The notes: generated from the letters alone by a model not told the origin. Positions 35,901 through 45,196 are shown, counted from the stretch's first letter. The stretch is 64,000 bases of DNA from Actinomycetota bacterium (GCA_029265315.1 JAJUJM010000009.1:1-64000); one strand, 5' to 3'. A program made the numbers and translations.

Positions 35901-36644
35901 GTGACTGCGTTGCTCGCGTCCACCGGGTTCCCACCGACCGCCATCGCCGCCTGCCTGCTGGGAGCCGCCGCCTTGGGGTTCTCCGCGGTCTACTCGCTGT
36001 GCCCCTTGATGCTCGCCACGATGGTCCGCGCTCGCGCGACGGGGGCCGACGTCGACGGGGTCGTATCGTCGGCCCACTACCACGTCGGGCGACTCTTGGG
36101 CAATCTGTTCATGAGCACGTCCGCCGGCCTTCTTGGATGGATGCTGTTCTCGCCCATCTCTCCCGTCTCTGCGCTCGCCCACCTGCACTCGCTTCCCGAA
36201 TGGCTGCTCGCCTTCTCGGGAACGACGATGATGGTCGCCGGCATCTCCATCTTCGCCCGTCCGAACGTCGGCGCGCTCCCCTTCCCGGGACCGGGGTCGT
36301 GGCTCGTGCGCAGCGCGTCGTTCGGCCGCGCCGTCGCTCGCGCCTCGAGCAAGGACTCGACTTGGTTGCTCGGTTTCCTCGTCGGTGTCATGCCGTGCAT
36401 CCCTCTGCTTCCCGTCCTGGCGACAGCTGCGGCGGCGGGCAGCCCTCTGATCGGCTTGGCCCTTGGAGCGGCCTTCGGAGGTGGCACCGTGGCCGCGCTG
36501 CTCGCGCGCGGCAAGATGGAGATGCCTGCGGGCACGAGCATCATGCCTCTTGCGACGGGGCCGCTCGCGATCTCCACGGTCCTGGTGACCATCGTCGGCG
36601 CGTTCGTGGTGGTCTCGGCCGCCATCGGAACGATCGCTGACTGA
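35901..36644 (+). CDS. DsbD/CcdA- or TauE-like polytopic membrane protein
   Basis: The 247-residue protein has about six membrane segments. Each half contains a Cys-Pro near a helix: SLCPLML (about 33) and VMPCIPLLPV (about 170). Such paired Cys-Pro motifs are typical of CcdA/DsbD-type thiol electron carriers and of the DsbD_2 (UreH-like) family. It could carry reducing power outward for cytochrome c maturation, which would suit the haem proteins here. AGGAGG lies six bases before the GTG start. Related TauE/SafE exporters are the alternative assignment. Confidence 0.65.
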   Translation: MTALLASTGFPPTAIAACLLGAAALGFSAVYSLCPLMLATMVRARATGADVDGVVSSAHYHVGRLLGNLFMSTSAGLLGWMLFSPISPVSALAHLHSLPEWLLAFSGTTMMVAGISIFARPNVGALPFPGPGSWLVRSASFGRAVARASSKDSTWLLGFLVGVMPCIPLLPVLATAAAAGSPLIGLALGAAFGGGTVAALLARGKMEMPAGTSIMPLATGPLAISTVLVTIVGAFVVVSAAIGTIAD

Positions 36645-36809
36645 GCCCGACCGCTTGACCTGATCACGCGTCGTCGATGCCTCGCCGGCGCGTGTCAGAC
36701 CCATCGGATACCGTTGAGGATGGACGGGGGCCTGTGCACTACACTGGTGCCCGTTCGCGACGCCGCCTCGAATGGGTGTCGCCGACGATCGTCGAACAAG
36801 GAGGCGTGG

Positions 36810-38126
36810 GTGGACGCGGCCATCTCGTGGATATCGATCGTTCTGAGTGCTGTGAATCTCGTACTGCTCGTTGTCGTCCTCGCTCGACTGTCGTCACGAG
36901 CGTCGACACAGAGCTCCCTGCAAGAAGAGCTGCGTGTCAGCCGTGAAGAGCTCTCGCGCTCGGCCCGAGAATCCCGCGAGGAGCTTGCGGCGTCGCTGAA
37001 TGCGGCCAACGCCACCCTCTCAGCGAACCTCACCGCCCTCGGAGACATGCAGCGGGCACAGCTGGATTCAGTCAACAAGCAGCTCAAAGAGGTCGCGGAG
37101 TCCAATGCGGCGTCGCTTGAGCGGATCCGCACCACCCTGGACGAACGGATGTCACAACTCCAGCAGGGGAACGAGGCCAAGCTCGAGCAGATGCGAAGGA
37201 CCGTCGACGAGAAGCTCCACGACACGCTGGAGAAACGTCTCGGGGAGTCTTTCAAGATCGTGAGTGCACAGCTCGAGGCGGTACAGCGAGGACTGGGCGA
37301 GATGCAGAGCCTGGCCACCGGCGTCGGCGACCTGAAACGCGTCCTCACCAACGTGAAGACCAGGGGCACGTGGGCCGAGGTGCAGTTGGGCGCGCTGCTC
37401 GAACAGATACTCACGCCGTCACAATTCGACCGAAACGTGCAGACCAAGGAGGACTCCCGGGAGAGCGTCGAATTCGCAGTGCGGCTGCCCGGACCCAAAG
37501 ATGACCCCTCGAGCGTCGTGTGGCTTCCCATAGACTCGAAGTTCCCCCAGGAGGACTACCTCCGCCTGCAAGACGCCGCGGAGAGATGTGATGCGGAGGC
37601 GGTGCAGAGGGAGAGCGACGCTCTCGCCCGCTCCATCAGACTTCAGGCCGAGGCCATCAGCTCCAAGTACCTGTGTCCCCCTCGGACGACGGACTTCGCG
37701 ATCATGTTCCTTCCTACCGAGGGGCTGTACGCCGAGGTGCTCCGCCATCCGGTGCTTCTCGAAGAGCTGCAGCACAAGTACCACGTGATGGTCGCCGGAC
37801 CGACCACCCTGGCCGCGCTGCTCAACAGCCTTCGCATGGGATTCCAGACGCTCGCGATCGAACAACGCTCAGCCGAAGTCTGGAAGATCCTCGCCGCGGT
37901 CAAGACCGAGTTCGGCAAGTTCGGAGACGTCCTTCTCAAAGTGAAGCGACAGCTCAACACCGCCGCGAACACCATCAGCGAGACTGAACGACGGAGCCGC
38001 GTCATGGAGCGCAGGCTACGCGGGGTCGAAGCCCTTCCCGAATCCGAATCGGCCAGCGTGCTTGACTTGCCTGCGCTCGATCAAGCCCTCACCGAACCAA
38101 TGGACATCGACGAAGCGTTCGAGTGA
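36810..38126 (+). CDS. rmuC: RmuC-family DNA recombination protein
   Basis: The 438-residue protein has an N-terminal membrane anchor (about 4-24) and a long coiled coil (about 30-190). The RmuC domain (about 195-400) contains the nuclease-like motifs TRGTWAEVQLGALLEQIL, LPIDSKFPQEDY, FLPTEGLYAEV and VAGPTTLAALLNSLRMGF. RmuC limits inversion at short repeats and is thought to be a nuclease. GTG 36810 follows AAGGAGG closely. The reading frame upstream of it is not needed. Confidence 0.93.
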   Translation: MDAAISWISIVLSAVNLVLLVVVLARLSSRASTQSSLQEELRVSREELSRSARESREELAASLNAANATLSANLTALGDMQRAQLDSVNKQLKEVAESNAASLERIRTTLDERMSQLQQGNEAKLEQMRRTVDEKLHDTLEKRLGESFKIVSAQLEAVQRGLGEMQSLATGVGDLKRVLTNVKTRGTWAEVQLGALLEQILTPSQFDRNVQTKEDSRESVEFAVRLPGPKDDPSSVVWLPIDSKFPQEDYLRLQDAAERCDAEAVQRESDALARSIRLQAEAISSKYLCPPRTTDFAIMFLPTEGLYAEVLRHPVLLEELQHKYHVMVAGPTTLAALLNSLRMGFQTLAIEQRSAEVWKILAAVKTEFGKFGDVLLKVKRQLNTAANTISETERRSRVMERRLRGVEALPESESASVLDLPALDQALTEPMDIDEAFE

Positions 38127-38135
38127 TGCTGCAGT

Positions 38136-38888
38136 TCAGCGGCTCAACCGACGCCACCTTGTCACCCGCGCCTCCACTGCGTCGAGCGCCTCGTAGAGCA
38201 CCACGCCAAGCAGTGCCATAGCGATGATCCCGGCGAACATCGCCGGATAGTCGATGCGTCCCCATGCATCGACGATGTACCAACCCAACCCGTCCGTCCC
38301 GGCTATCGATTCGGCCAGGAACAACACGGCGATCGCCGTTCCCGTGCCGATCCGCAACGCGGTGAATATGTCCGGCATGGCCGCTGGCACGACCACGTAG
38401 CGGGCGATGTCCATCCGCGAAGCGCCCAGCGAGCGGACCGACAGCACGCTCGCTTCGGGCACAGCCTTCGCGGCATCGCGCGCGGTGACCAGGACCTGGA
38501 AGAACACGATGAACCCGATCAGGGCGATCTTCGGAGCATCGCCCAGCCCTAGAAGCACGAGGAACACCGGCAGAAAGACCACCTTGGGCACCGGATACGT
38601 CAGAAAGACGATAGGAGCGAAGATGGCGTCCGCCCGTGCCGAGCGGCCCAACCCAAGCCCCAGCGGCACCGCGAGCGCGGTCCCCCAGGCCATGGCCGCG
38701 ACGACGCGCCACAACGAGACCCCGGCCTCGGGAAGGAGGGCCGACGCCTGCGAAACGAACTCCGGAAGCGCAACCACCGGAGAAGGAAGCGCGGGCGAGT
38801 CGATGAGAGCGGACAGCGCGAACCAACCCGCCAACAGCGCGGCTGTCGCGCCGAGGTAGCCGGCCAGGCGTCGAGAGAGCCCGTTCAC
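38136..38888 (-). CDS. ABC transporter permease, NitT/TauT type
   Basis: The 250-residue permease has six membrane segments and the ABC coupling motif in VLSVRSLGASRMDIARYVVVPAAMP (positions about 147-171). It resembles SsuC/TauC/ThiX permeases. Its ATG overlaps the ATPase stop by four bases. The three-gene system imports a small solute such as nitrate, a sulfonate, a thiamin precursor or another. Sequence alone does not choose. Confidence 0.92.
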   Translation of the reverse strand: MNGLSRRLAGYLGATAALLAGWFALSALIDSPALPSPVVALPEFVSQASALLPEAGVSLWRVVAAMAWGTALAVPLGLGLGRSARADAIFAPIVFLTYPVPKVVFLPVFLVLLGLGDAPKIALIGFIVFFQVLVTARDAAKAVPEASVLSVRSLGASRMDIARYVVVPAAMPDIFTALRIGTGTAIAVLFLAESIAGTDGLGWYIVDAWGRIDYPAMFAGIIAMALLGVVLYEALDAVEARVTRWRRLSR

Positions 38889-39715
38889 ACCACACCGCCG
38901 GTTGAAGCCGTCGATTCGGCATATGTGACGTCGGAATCACCGGCCGAAGCGCCCGGATGCAGGGCACCCTCTCCCGCGAGCAGCGAACGTAGCCACACGC
39001 AGCGCTCGTGGAACAACGCACTCGAACGGAACCCCGCCTCTCCCATCTCGGCGTTCTCTACCACTGCCGCTATCCGGCCGGGGCGTGGCGACATCACGAG
39101 CACGCGACGCCCCAGGTAGACGGCCTCCTCGATCGAGTGCGTCACGAGTACTTGGGCATGACCACGTCGACGCCACAGGTCGAGCAGGACGTCTTGCAGG
39201 TCCTCACGCGTGAGCGCATCCAGCGCCGATAGGGGCTCGTCCATGAGTAGCAGGTCCGCGTCCAACGCCACGGCGCGCGCCAAAGCGAGCCGCTGCCTCA
39301 TTCCTCCCGACAGCTCCCCGGGGTATGCGCGCGCGAACTCAAGGAGTCCCACTCGCTCGAGCGCACCGAGCGCGACCTCCCCGGCCTCCTTGCGACTCGC
39401 TCCGCGCACACGAAGACCCAAGGCGGCGTTGTCCCAGACCGTCTTCCAAGGCAGGAGCCCGTAGTCCTGCAGTATCAAAGCCGTCTCACGGCGGACGCCG
39501 GTGAGTCTTCGCCCTGCTGCGAGGACCTCCCCCTCATCGGGCGTGAGCAGCCCTGCGGACACCAGAAGCATCGTCGACTTCCCGCACCCGCTCGGACCGA
39601 TAACCGAGACCGGCTCCCCTTGTTCGACCGACATCACGAGCGCGTCGAGGGCCCGAACACCTCGGCCCGAGCCCTCATAGGTGAGCGTGACCCCGGTCAG
39701 CTCGAGGGCATTCAT
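38885..39715 (-). CDS. ABC transporter ATPase, NitT/TauT type
   Basis: The 276-residue ATPase has Walker A GPSGCGKST, signature LSGGMRQRLALARAVALD, Walker B LLLMDEPLSALD and switch histidine VLVTHSIEEAVYL. It follows the binding-protein gene by seven bases and overlaps the permease, so the transporter is one operon. The last 50 residues are an extension without recognised domain. Confidence 0.93.
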   Translation of the reverse strand: MNALELTGVTLTYEGSGRGVRALDALVMSVEQGEPVSVIGPSGCGKSTMLLVSAGLLTPDEGEVLAAGRRLTGVRRETALILQDYGLLPWKTVWDNAALGLRVRGASRKEAGEVALGALERVGLLEFARAYPGELSGGMRQRLALARAVALDADLLLMDEPLSALDALTREDLQDVLLDLWRRRGHAQVLVTHSIEEAVYLGRRVLVMSPRPGRIAAVVENAEMGEAGFRSSALFHERCVWLRSLLAGEGALHPGASAGDSDVTYAESTASTGGVV

Positions 39716-39722
39716 GCGCGAC

Positions 39723-40739
39723 TCAGTTCTCCGGCAACACCAACGTGAGGTCCTCGTACGTGACCTCGCCGGACAGGTAGCCCTTCGACGTCATCCACGT
39801 CAGCACGGCGTCGATCTCATCTTTTCTTGGCAGCGCGTGACTGGGGTAGGTGTTCACCACGTAGGTCGCCTCGAGCGGTTTCGGAAGCCGGGCCTGCTTG
39901 ACGAGGATCGGCCGGAACGCCGAAGGGTCGGCGTTGATGTCGGCGACCGCCTTGTCCCAGGCTCGCATCAGCGCATCGACCGTCGATGTTCCTCCCGGCC
40001 TTGCCAGATAGTCGTCGGAGACACCCAAGACCGTCTGCGAGAGATTCGCCTTGCTGGCCGTGTCGTCCGCGATGAGCACGGCCCCTTGCGCCTGGGCCAG
40101 CGACAGGAACGGCTCAGGAAGGGCGGCGGCTTTCAGCTTGCCCGCCATCAGCAATTCGAAACGTACGGGGACCTTCTTCACCTCTTCGACCTTGACCTGA
40201 TCGGTCGCCACACCCGCCTCACTCATCAGGCCATCCAGCACGTACTCCTGGATCGTGGCCGACGAGGTCCCCACTGGGACTCCAGCGAGCGCCTTCAGAC
40301 CCTCGGCGCCTGTACCACCCTTCCAGCCTTTCGAAGCGATGATCCCGAACCTGCCCTGGCTCTGGTCCGCCCCGAGCATGACGGTCGCGAGCGTGACACC
40401 GCTACCGGCTGCCTCGAGGTTCGCCGAAGCGATGAGATCGCCCATGAACGCGTCGATCGCGCCCGAAGCGAACGCGGCGTCGCGCTCTTGGGCGCTCTGG
40501 AACACGACGATCTCGAACCTCGGCACTCCCTCGTCCGCGATGTAGCCCTTCTCCTGAGCGACCCAGAGAGGAAGCATATCCTCGGTCGGAAGGGTGCCGA
40601 TCTTGATGGGAATCGCGGGGCTTGCGACCGGCGGCTCGGTGTCAGTCGACTCCGACGCCACCGGCGACGAACAACCGGCCATCAGGAACAGTGCGAGCAG
40701 GGTCATCACGACGCGCAGACGAGTACGGCTCGATGCCAT
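39723..40739 (-). CDS. NitT/TauT-family substrate-binding lipoprotein
   Basis: The 338-residue precursor starts at ATG 40739, seven bases after AAGGAG. It has a lipoprotein signal ending LMAGC, a Ser/Pro linker and an NMT1/THI5-like binding domain. IKIGTLPTEDMLPLWVAQEKG and AFMGDLIASANLEAAG mark this domain. It should be lipid-anchored outside the membrane and hand solute to the downstream permease. Confidence 0.9.
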   Translation of the reverse strand: MASSRTRLRVVMTLLALFLMAGCSSPVASESTDTEPPVASPAIPIKIGTLPTEDMLPLWVAQEKGYIADEGVPRFEIVVFQSAQERDAAFASGAIDAFMGDLIASANLEAAGSGVTLATVMLGADQSQGRFGIIASKGWKGGTGAEGLKALAGVPVGTSSATIQEYVLDGLMSEAGVATDQVKVEEVKKVPVRFELLMAGKLKAAALPEPFLSLAQAQGAVLIADDTASKANLSQTVLGVSDDYLARPGGTSTVDALMRAWDKAVADINADPSAFRPILVKQARLPKPLEATYVVNTYPSHALPRKDEIDAVLTWMTSKGYLSGEVTYEDLTLVLPEN

Positions 40740-40826
40740 CACCACGCTCCTTGTCATCTCAGCGCCCCACCGCAGGCGCCTCGGTGTACGTGCCTCAGTG
40801 CCAGTGCCCTCGGCGTAAGGGCGGCC

Positions 40827-41429
40827 TCAGTCCGCGCAGACGGCCCGCCGCAAACGGATCTCATCACGGACGGGGATGCTTGAGAACCCGGGGGTGGCCG
40901 AACCAAAACGGTCCGCCACCTCGCCCACAGCGACGTCGTAGATGGCGAACCCATGTCGCTGATAGAAGTAGATGAGCGGCACGTCGTCATTGGTCGTCGC
41001 GACACGCAGGAACGAAAGCCCCCGTTCCGCCGCGAACCGATCGGCCGCATCGAGGAGTGCCGACCCCACCCCCGTGCCCTGATGCTCGGGGTAGACCGAC
41101 ACGAATACGATCGTGGCCTCGCCCTGTCGCACGACGAGCGACATCAACCCGATCAGTTCGCCATCGGCCACCGCGATCATGTTGATGCCGTCGATGATGT
41201 CGAACGTCTCACCGAACACATCCACGACCGTCTCACCCAAGGCACGATCACAGATGGTCTCTATCGCCGAACGATCGGACGGCTGAGCTCGGCGCACCTC
41301 GAAGTCCACAGGGGCCTTCTCGGTGTGGTCGGCACAGGTCACGGTCATGCGGGCTTCGCCCAGCGGCAGGTCCTTCCCGCATGTGGGACAGCGATACTGC
41401 GGGAACGGAAGATCGTAATCGGAGTTCAT
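40827..41429 (-). CDS. GNAT acetyltransferase with N-terminal zinc-ribbon-like segment
   Basis: The 200-residue protein has an N-terminal CPTCGKDL...C pattern that may bind zinc. A GNAT domain follows (about 45-180) with VSVYPEHQGTGVGSALLDAA as the acetyl-CoA loop and IYFYQRHGF as the terminal motif. The protein starts at ATG 41429, preceded by AAAGGGAG. The acetyl acceptor is unknown. Confidence 0.85.
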   Translation of the reverse strand: MNSDYDLPFPQYRCPTCGKDLPLGEARMTVTCADHTEKAPVDFEVRRAQPSDRSAIETICDRALGETVVDVFGETFDIIDGINMIAVADGELIGLMSLVVRQGEATIVFVSVYPEHQGTGVGSALLDAADRFAAERGLSFLRVATTNDDVPLIYFYQRHGFAIYDVAVGEVADRFGSATPGFSSIPVRDEIRLRRAVCAD

Positions 41430-41593
41430 GACAACGGCTCCCTTTAGAACGGTCACGAGCGCGAGAAGACCCGAACTTCACAAGCCAAGACTCACTCACT
41501 GGTTATACCGCAAGCCCACCTCGAGCGCATGGCGCTTTCCGCCGACGGTGCGGACTGCGACCCGTCGAGGCCGCATTCGCGCTTCCCGGCCGC

Positions 41594-41621
41594 TTTGCCG
41601 AACCGCTCGCTACGCTAGAAT
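41594..41621 (+). promoter_or_regulatory. Candidate promoter of the HAD phosphatase gene
   Basis: TTTGCC (41594-41599) and TAGAAT (41616-41621) are 16 bases apart. The -10 box lies only four bases before an ATG at 41626, so the later ATG at 41659 is the better start. Confidence 0.4.
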
Positions 41622-41658
41622 CGCCATGCGCCCACCACTTCGCGATCGTGGAGCAGTC

Positions 41659-42552
41659 ATGCCTCTTGCCTATCTCTCGGAGTCACCTGAGCACCTTGAG
41701 GCCCTGTCGCGCGTCGACATCCTCTACACCGACCTCGACGGAACGCTGCTCGCGCCGGGCGGGACGCTGCTGGCCGACGGCGAAGGCGCGCCGGCTACCA
41801 CCGCGGCGGAAGCCGTCGTCGCAGTGAACCGGGCCGGACTGCCCGTGGTGATCGTCTCAGGGCGCTCGCGGCTGCAGCTCGTCGAGCTCGCACGCATCTG
41901 CGGCTGGAACGACTTCATCGCTGAAGCCGGCGCCATCCGCTCCCGCTGGACGGGCACCACCCGTGAGCTCGTGTTCGACACCCCATACTGGCCGGAGGGA
42001 GTGCCGGCCGAGGGTCGCACGGTGTTCGAGGAGATCCTCGCGTCCGGCGCGTACGAGACACTCGTCGCGGCGTTCCCGGGCCAAGTCGAGTACCACGAAC
42101 CGTGGCACCTGCACCGCGACGCCACCCACGTGCTCCGTGGTTGCTTCGACCTGGCTGCCGCCCAAGCGGTGCTCGATGCGCTCGAACTGCCGATGGACCT
42201 GGTCGACAACGGCTTGGTCCGTCGAAGACAACACGGCCTCGTCTGCGACGGCCCGATTCACGCGTATCACGTGGTCCCGAAGGGCGTATCCAAGCGCAGA
42301 GGCATCGAGCTGGACCTGGCCGACCGCGGTCTTGCGCCACACCAGGCCGCGATCATCGGTGACGCACCCACCGACCTGCACAGTGCAGGCGCGGTCGGGC
42401 TCGCGGTGTTGGTGGAGAACGCGCTCGAGGTGCCGGGGCTCGCCGATGAACTGTCCGCCCACCCCAACGCGGTCCTGGTGCGTGGCAAGCGAGGCGACGG
42501 ATGGGCCGAGTTCGCGCGTCTCTGGCTTGAAGCACGCCAGAGCCGCGCGTGA
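41659..42552 (+). CDS. HAD-superfamily phosphatase, mannosyl-3-phosphoglycerate phosphatase-like
   Basis: The 297-residue enzyme has HAD motif I ILYTDLDGTLLAPGG, motif II VIVSGRS, a Cof-type cap domain (about 80-200), a motif III lysine in PKGVSKRRGIELDL, and motif IV IIGDAPTDLHSAGAVG. It should remove phosphate from a sugar-type metabolite. ATG 41659 follows GGAG by five bases and is preferred over 41626, which lies at the predicted transcription start. Confidence 0.85.
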   Translation: MPLAYLSESPEHLEALSRVDILYTDLDGTLLAPGGTLLADGEGAPATTAAEAVVAVNRAGLPVVIVSGRSRLQLVELARICGWNDFIAEAGAIRSRWTGTTRELVFDTPYWPEGVPAEGRTVFEEILASGAYETLVAAFPGQVEYHEPWHLHRDATHVLRGCFDLAAAQAVLDALELPMDLVDNGLVRRRQHGLVCDGPIHAYHVVPKGVSKRRGIELDLADRGLAPHQAAIIGDAPTDLHSAGAVGLAVLVENALEVPGLADELSAHPNAVLVRGKRGDGWAEFARLWLEARQSRA

Positions 42553-42643
42553 CCGGCACACGAGTCCAGAGCGAAGCGCATCGCCGGCCCCTGCATCGCC
42601 GATTCCCTATAAGCCCGCCGTGAAAGCCGTCAGACGTGCCGTA

Positions 42644-42677
42644 CCGGTGTCAGCGGACGTGTTGCGCCGGTGTCAGC
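42644..42677 (+). repeat. 11-bp direct repeat upstream of the M-box transcript
   Basis: CCGGTGTCAGC occurs at 42644-42654 and again at 42667-42677, a spacing of 23 bases (about two helical turns). The second copy lies between the -35 and -10 boxes of the Mg-riboswitch promoter, so a protein bound here could control it. Confidence 0.4.
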
Positions 42678-42691
42678 CCCGGGCGTATGAT
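42662..42691 (+). promoter_or_regulatory. Promoter of the Mg-riboswitch transcript
   Basis: TTGCGC (42662-42667) and TATGAT (42686-42691) are 18 bases apart. Transcription would start about 45 bases before the riboswitch aptamer. Confidence 0.55.
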
Positions 42692-42743
42692 TCGTATGCT
42701 TGACTCCTGAACGTCGTCGAGCGTTGACAGCTCAGGAAGCCAG

Positions 42744-42890
42744 CTCGAGTCCGTTACGGTGCGGCTCCTGTTCGAACACAGGCCACTGCCCGGAAATGTC
42801 GAGAGACGCCAATGGGTAGAACAGCCCTCGCCGGCTTAAGGCGAAGGCTAAGGTGGCTGGGCTCTCGGTCTTCGCGATCGCGCGAGACCG
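42744..42890 (+). promoter_or_regulatory. M-box (ykoK) Mg2+ riboswitch
   Basis: The conserved M-box core is present: GTTACGGTGCGGCTCCTG at 42753-42770, CACTGCCCGGAAATGTC at 42784-42800, then GAGACGCCAATGGGT at 42803-42817. Further on, AAGGCTAAGGTGGCTGGGCTCT closes the aptamer. At the 3' edge CGGTCTTCGCG pairs with CGCGAGACCG (42866-42890) and could compete with the basal aptamer stem. M-boxes bind Mg2+ and switch off Mg transporter genes. The downstream genes are an MgtE-like protein and an NRAMP-related transporter. Confidence 0.9.
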
Positions 42891-42892
42891 CA

Positions 42893-42912
42893 GGCGGGGG
42901 CAAGACCCCGCC
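42893..42912 (+). terminator. GC hairpin of the M-box expression platform
   Basis: GGCGGGG and CCCCGCC form a 7-bp stem with loop GCAAGA, two bases after the riboswitch switching helix. No T-run follows, so it may act as a pause or Rho-assisted stop. Confidence 0.45.
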
Positions 42913-43105
42913 GCGTCGGCGACACCACGCGTCGCGCGCCCTACGTCGAACAGTGCCAAAACCTCAGACGAGGGATGCGAGCGGTGTGAAACGCGCGCGA
43001 TCGGCCTCACGGTCGTCATGCGCGAAGGGACGACCGGGCCTCGCGCCCGCAGCGCTCCCGTCCTCGCCGCCCCTCGTCGCCTCACGGACGCAGGGGCTTT
43101 ATTGT

Positions 43106-43205
43106 GGGCTGTCGGACCTGTAGCCGAGCAGACAAGGGTCTACGTGAAACCTCATAGTCCGTAGCCCTCCGGTTCGAGCTCCCGCAAAGATGCGGTGTCG
43201 ACCGG
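43106..43205 (+). ncRNA. Second structured stretch in the Mg-transporter leader
   Basis: Between the M-box and the mgtE-like gene (42913-43331) no gene is visible. Two strong folds stand out. One is a long stem (GGGCT...GGAC at 43106-43117 with GTCC...AGCCC at 43157-43167). The other is a two-part hairpin (CCGGTTCGA with TCGACCGG, inner CCGCA/TGCGG, 43169-43205). They match no riboswitch I recognise. The rest of the interval is GC-rich without features, apart from the ribosome site GGAAGGAGG just before 43332. Confidence 0.4.
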
Positions 43206-43331
43206 AAGGCCGACCCGCACACGACCTACCCCGTGGCGCACCAGCCACGACCGGGGCACCGCCCGCCATCGTGCGAAAGGCCCTGGGCAAGCAGGCGCGA
43301 ACAAGCGCCCAAGGGGAAGGAGGGAGCGACG

Positions 43332-45194
43332 ATGATCTACCTGTCCCAGATGCTGGGCAAGCCCGTGATGGACGCCACGGGCACGCGCATAGGCACGATA
43401 TCCGACGTCGCGATCGCCACCGGTGAGGTGTTCCCGCGCGTCACCTCGCTCGCCTTCCTGGGTCCGGACAAGACCCCCTTCATGCTGTCGTGGCGCAAGT
43501 TCGTCGCCGAATTCGATGGCGAGCAGGTGAAGTTGTCCGTGCCTGCGCCGGAGATCCGCTTCAGCTACCTGCAGCCGGACGAGGTGCTGCTGCACCGCGA
43601 CCTGCTGAACAAGCAGATCGTGGACACACAGGGCATGAAAGTCGTGCGCGTGAACGACCTCAAGCTGTCAGAGTCACGCAACCAGTTGCGGCTCCTGGGC
43701 GCAGAGGTCGGCATCCGCGGGATCTTGCGAGGGATCTCGCCCGCTCTGGAGAACGCGGTCGCGCGCTTGGCCCGTCTGTTCGGGACACACCTTCCGGAGA
43801 ACCTCATCGCGTGGAACTACATGGACCTGCTCGACCGTGACCTCTCACAGGTCAAGCTGTCGGTGACGCACAAGCGCCTGCACGAGCTCCACCCGGCGGA
43901 CGTCGCAGACATCCTTGAACAGCTCTCCCCCACACAGCGCGCTCTCGTCTTCTCGCATCTCGACAACGAGGCAGCAGCCGAGACGATCTCCGAGCTCGAG
44001 GACGAGCTGCAAGCCGACGTGATCGATGACCTGTCGGAGAGCCGCGCATCGTCGCTGCTCGCCGAGATGGACCCCGACGACGCGGCCGACATCATCGGCG
44101 ACCTGCCCTACGACAAGGCCGAGCGGCTGCTCCGGCTCATGGGCGTCGAGGACGCGAGTGCGATCCGCTCGCTGCTCGGCTACAAAGAGAAGACCGCGGG
44201 CGGCATCATGACGCCCGAAGTCACCACGGTCACCGAGGACATGACCGTGCAGGAGGTCATCGAGCATCTGCGCGAAGTCGCCGAAGAGCGTGAGTCGATC
44301 TACTACGTGTACGTGGTGGAAGGCGACCGCAAGCTCACGGGCGTCATCTCCCTGCGTGACCTCCTGCTCGCCCGTCCCGACACGAAGGTGACCGAGATAG
44401 CGGAGCGCGAGCTGTTCACCGCCGGACCCGACGACGACCAGGAAGACGTCGCGGAGCAGATGAGCAAGTACGACCTGCTTGCCCTGCCGGTGGTCGACGA
44501 GCGAGGCACACTGCTTGGAATCGTGACCGTGGACGATGCGCTCGAAGTCCTCGAGCAAGAGGCGGAAGAGGACCTGGCGCTGGCCACCGGTGCGGCGCAT
44601 GAGCGAGGCGACGTCGCTTCGCTGGGGCGCTGGGTCGCGCGGAGAAGCGCATGGGTCTTCATCTGGCTCGCTGTCCTGTTCGGCGACCAACTCGTGCGCG
44701 CCCGACTCCAAGCCGCACCCGGCGGCGGCGCGGACAGACCCGATTGGGTGCTGTACGGCCTGGCGCTCACCACGACCGCATCAGTGCTCATGCCGCTGCT
44801 GCTCCGGACCGGCGAGGAATCCTCGTCTCGCGCGGTCGCCGAGCTGATCACGGGCGCATCCGAGGAGGAGCGTCCGTCCCTCGGCCGACGCCTGGTCACC
44901 GAAGGCGGCGTCGGGCTCGCGGTCGCCGCGATCACGGGCACCGTGGCCTTCGGTCTGCTCGATCTCCAGACCGGAAGCGAGCGTCTGGCCGCCGTCTTCG
45001 GTGCCGCCACCGCCTTGGCCGTGCTGCTGACGGTGTTGTTCGGCGGATTGCTGGCCGAACTGGCGCTGCGACGAAGCGATGCGGACAAGCCGGTGAGCTC
45101 GGCCATGCTCTCCACCGCATCGATGCTGTTCGCTGCTGCCGTCTACACCGGCCTGTCCTTCGTGGGCGGCTGGGTGTTCTCCGTCTTGGGGTGA
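43332..45194 (+). CDS. PRC-barrel/MgtE-N/CBS protein, magnesium transporter-like
   Basis: The 620-residue protein begins with a PRC-barrel domain (about 1-90). A second beta segment and an MgtE N-terminal superhelical domain follow (about 185-285, LHELHPADVADILEQLSPTQ). Then come two CBS domains (about 285-415, IMTPEVTTVTEDMTVQEVIEHL). The last 180 residues form about five membrane segments. MgtE channels sense cytoplasmic Mg2+ with the N and CBS domains. The membrane part here diverges from classical MgtE, so it may regulate or partner the downstream NRAMP protein. ATG 43332 follows GGAGGGAG. The M-box leader supports a role in Mg2+ homeostasis. Confidence 0.85.
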   Translation: MIYLSQMLGKPVMDATGTRIGTISDVAIATGEVFPRVTSLAFLGPDKTPFMLSWRKFVAEFDGEQVKLSVPAPEIRFSYLQPDEVLLHRDLLNKQIVDTQGMKVVRVNDLKLSESRNQLRLLGAEVGIRGILRGISPALENAVARLARLFGTHLPENLIAWNYMDLLDRDLSQVKLSVTHKRLHELHPADVADILEQLSPTQRALVFSHLDNEAAAETISELEDELQADVIDDLSESRASSLLAEMDPDDAADIIGDLPYDKAERLLRLMGVEDASAIRSLLGYKEKTAGGIMTPEVTTVTEDMTVQEVIEHLREVAEERESIYYVYVVEGDRKLTGVISLRDLLLARPDTKVTEIAERELFTAGPDDDQEDVAEQMSKYDLLALPVVDERGTLLGIVTVDDALEVLEQEAEEDLALATGAAHERGDVASLGRWVARRSAWVFIWLAVLFGDQLVRARLQAAPGGGADRPDWVLYGLALTTTASVLMPLLLRTGEESSSRAVAELITGASEEERPSLGRRLVTEGGVGLAVAAITGTVAFGLLDLQTGSERLAAVFGAATALAVLLTVLFGGLLAELALRRSDADKPVSSAMLSTASMLFAAAVYTGLSFVGGWVFSVLG

Positions 45195-45196
45195 GG

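Noticed and set aside
42732-43164. Several open frames within the Mg riboswitch leader
   Set aside because: They run through the M-box core and lack ribosome sites and recognisable protein features.
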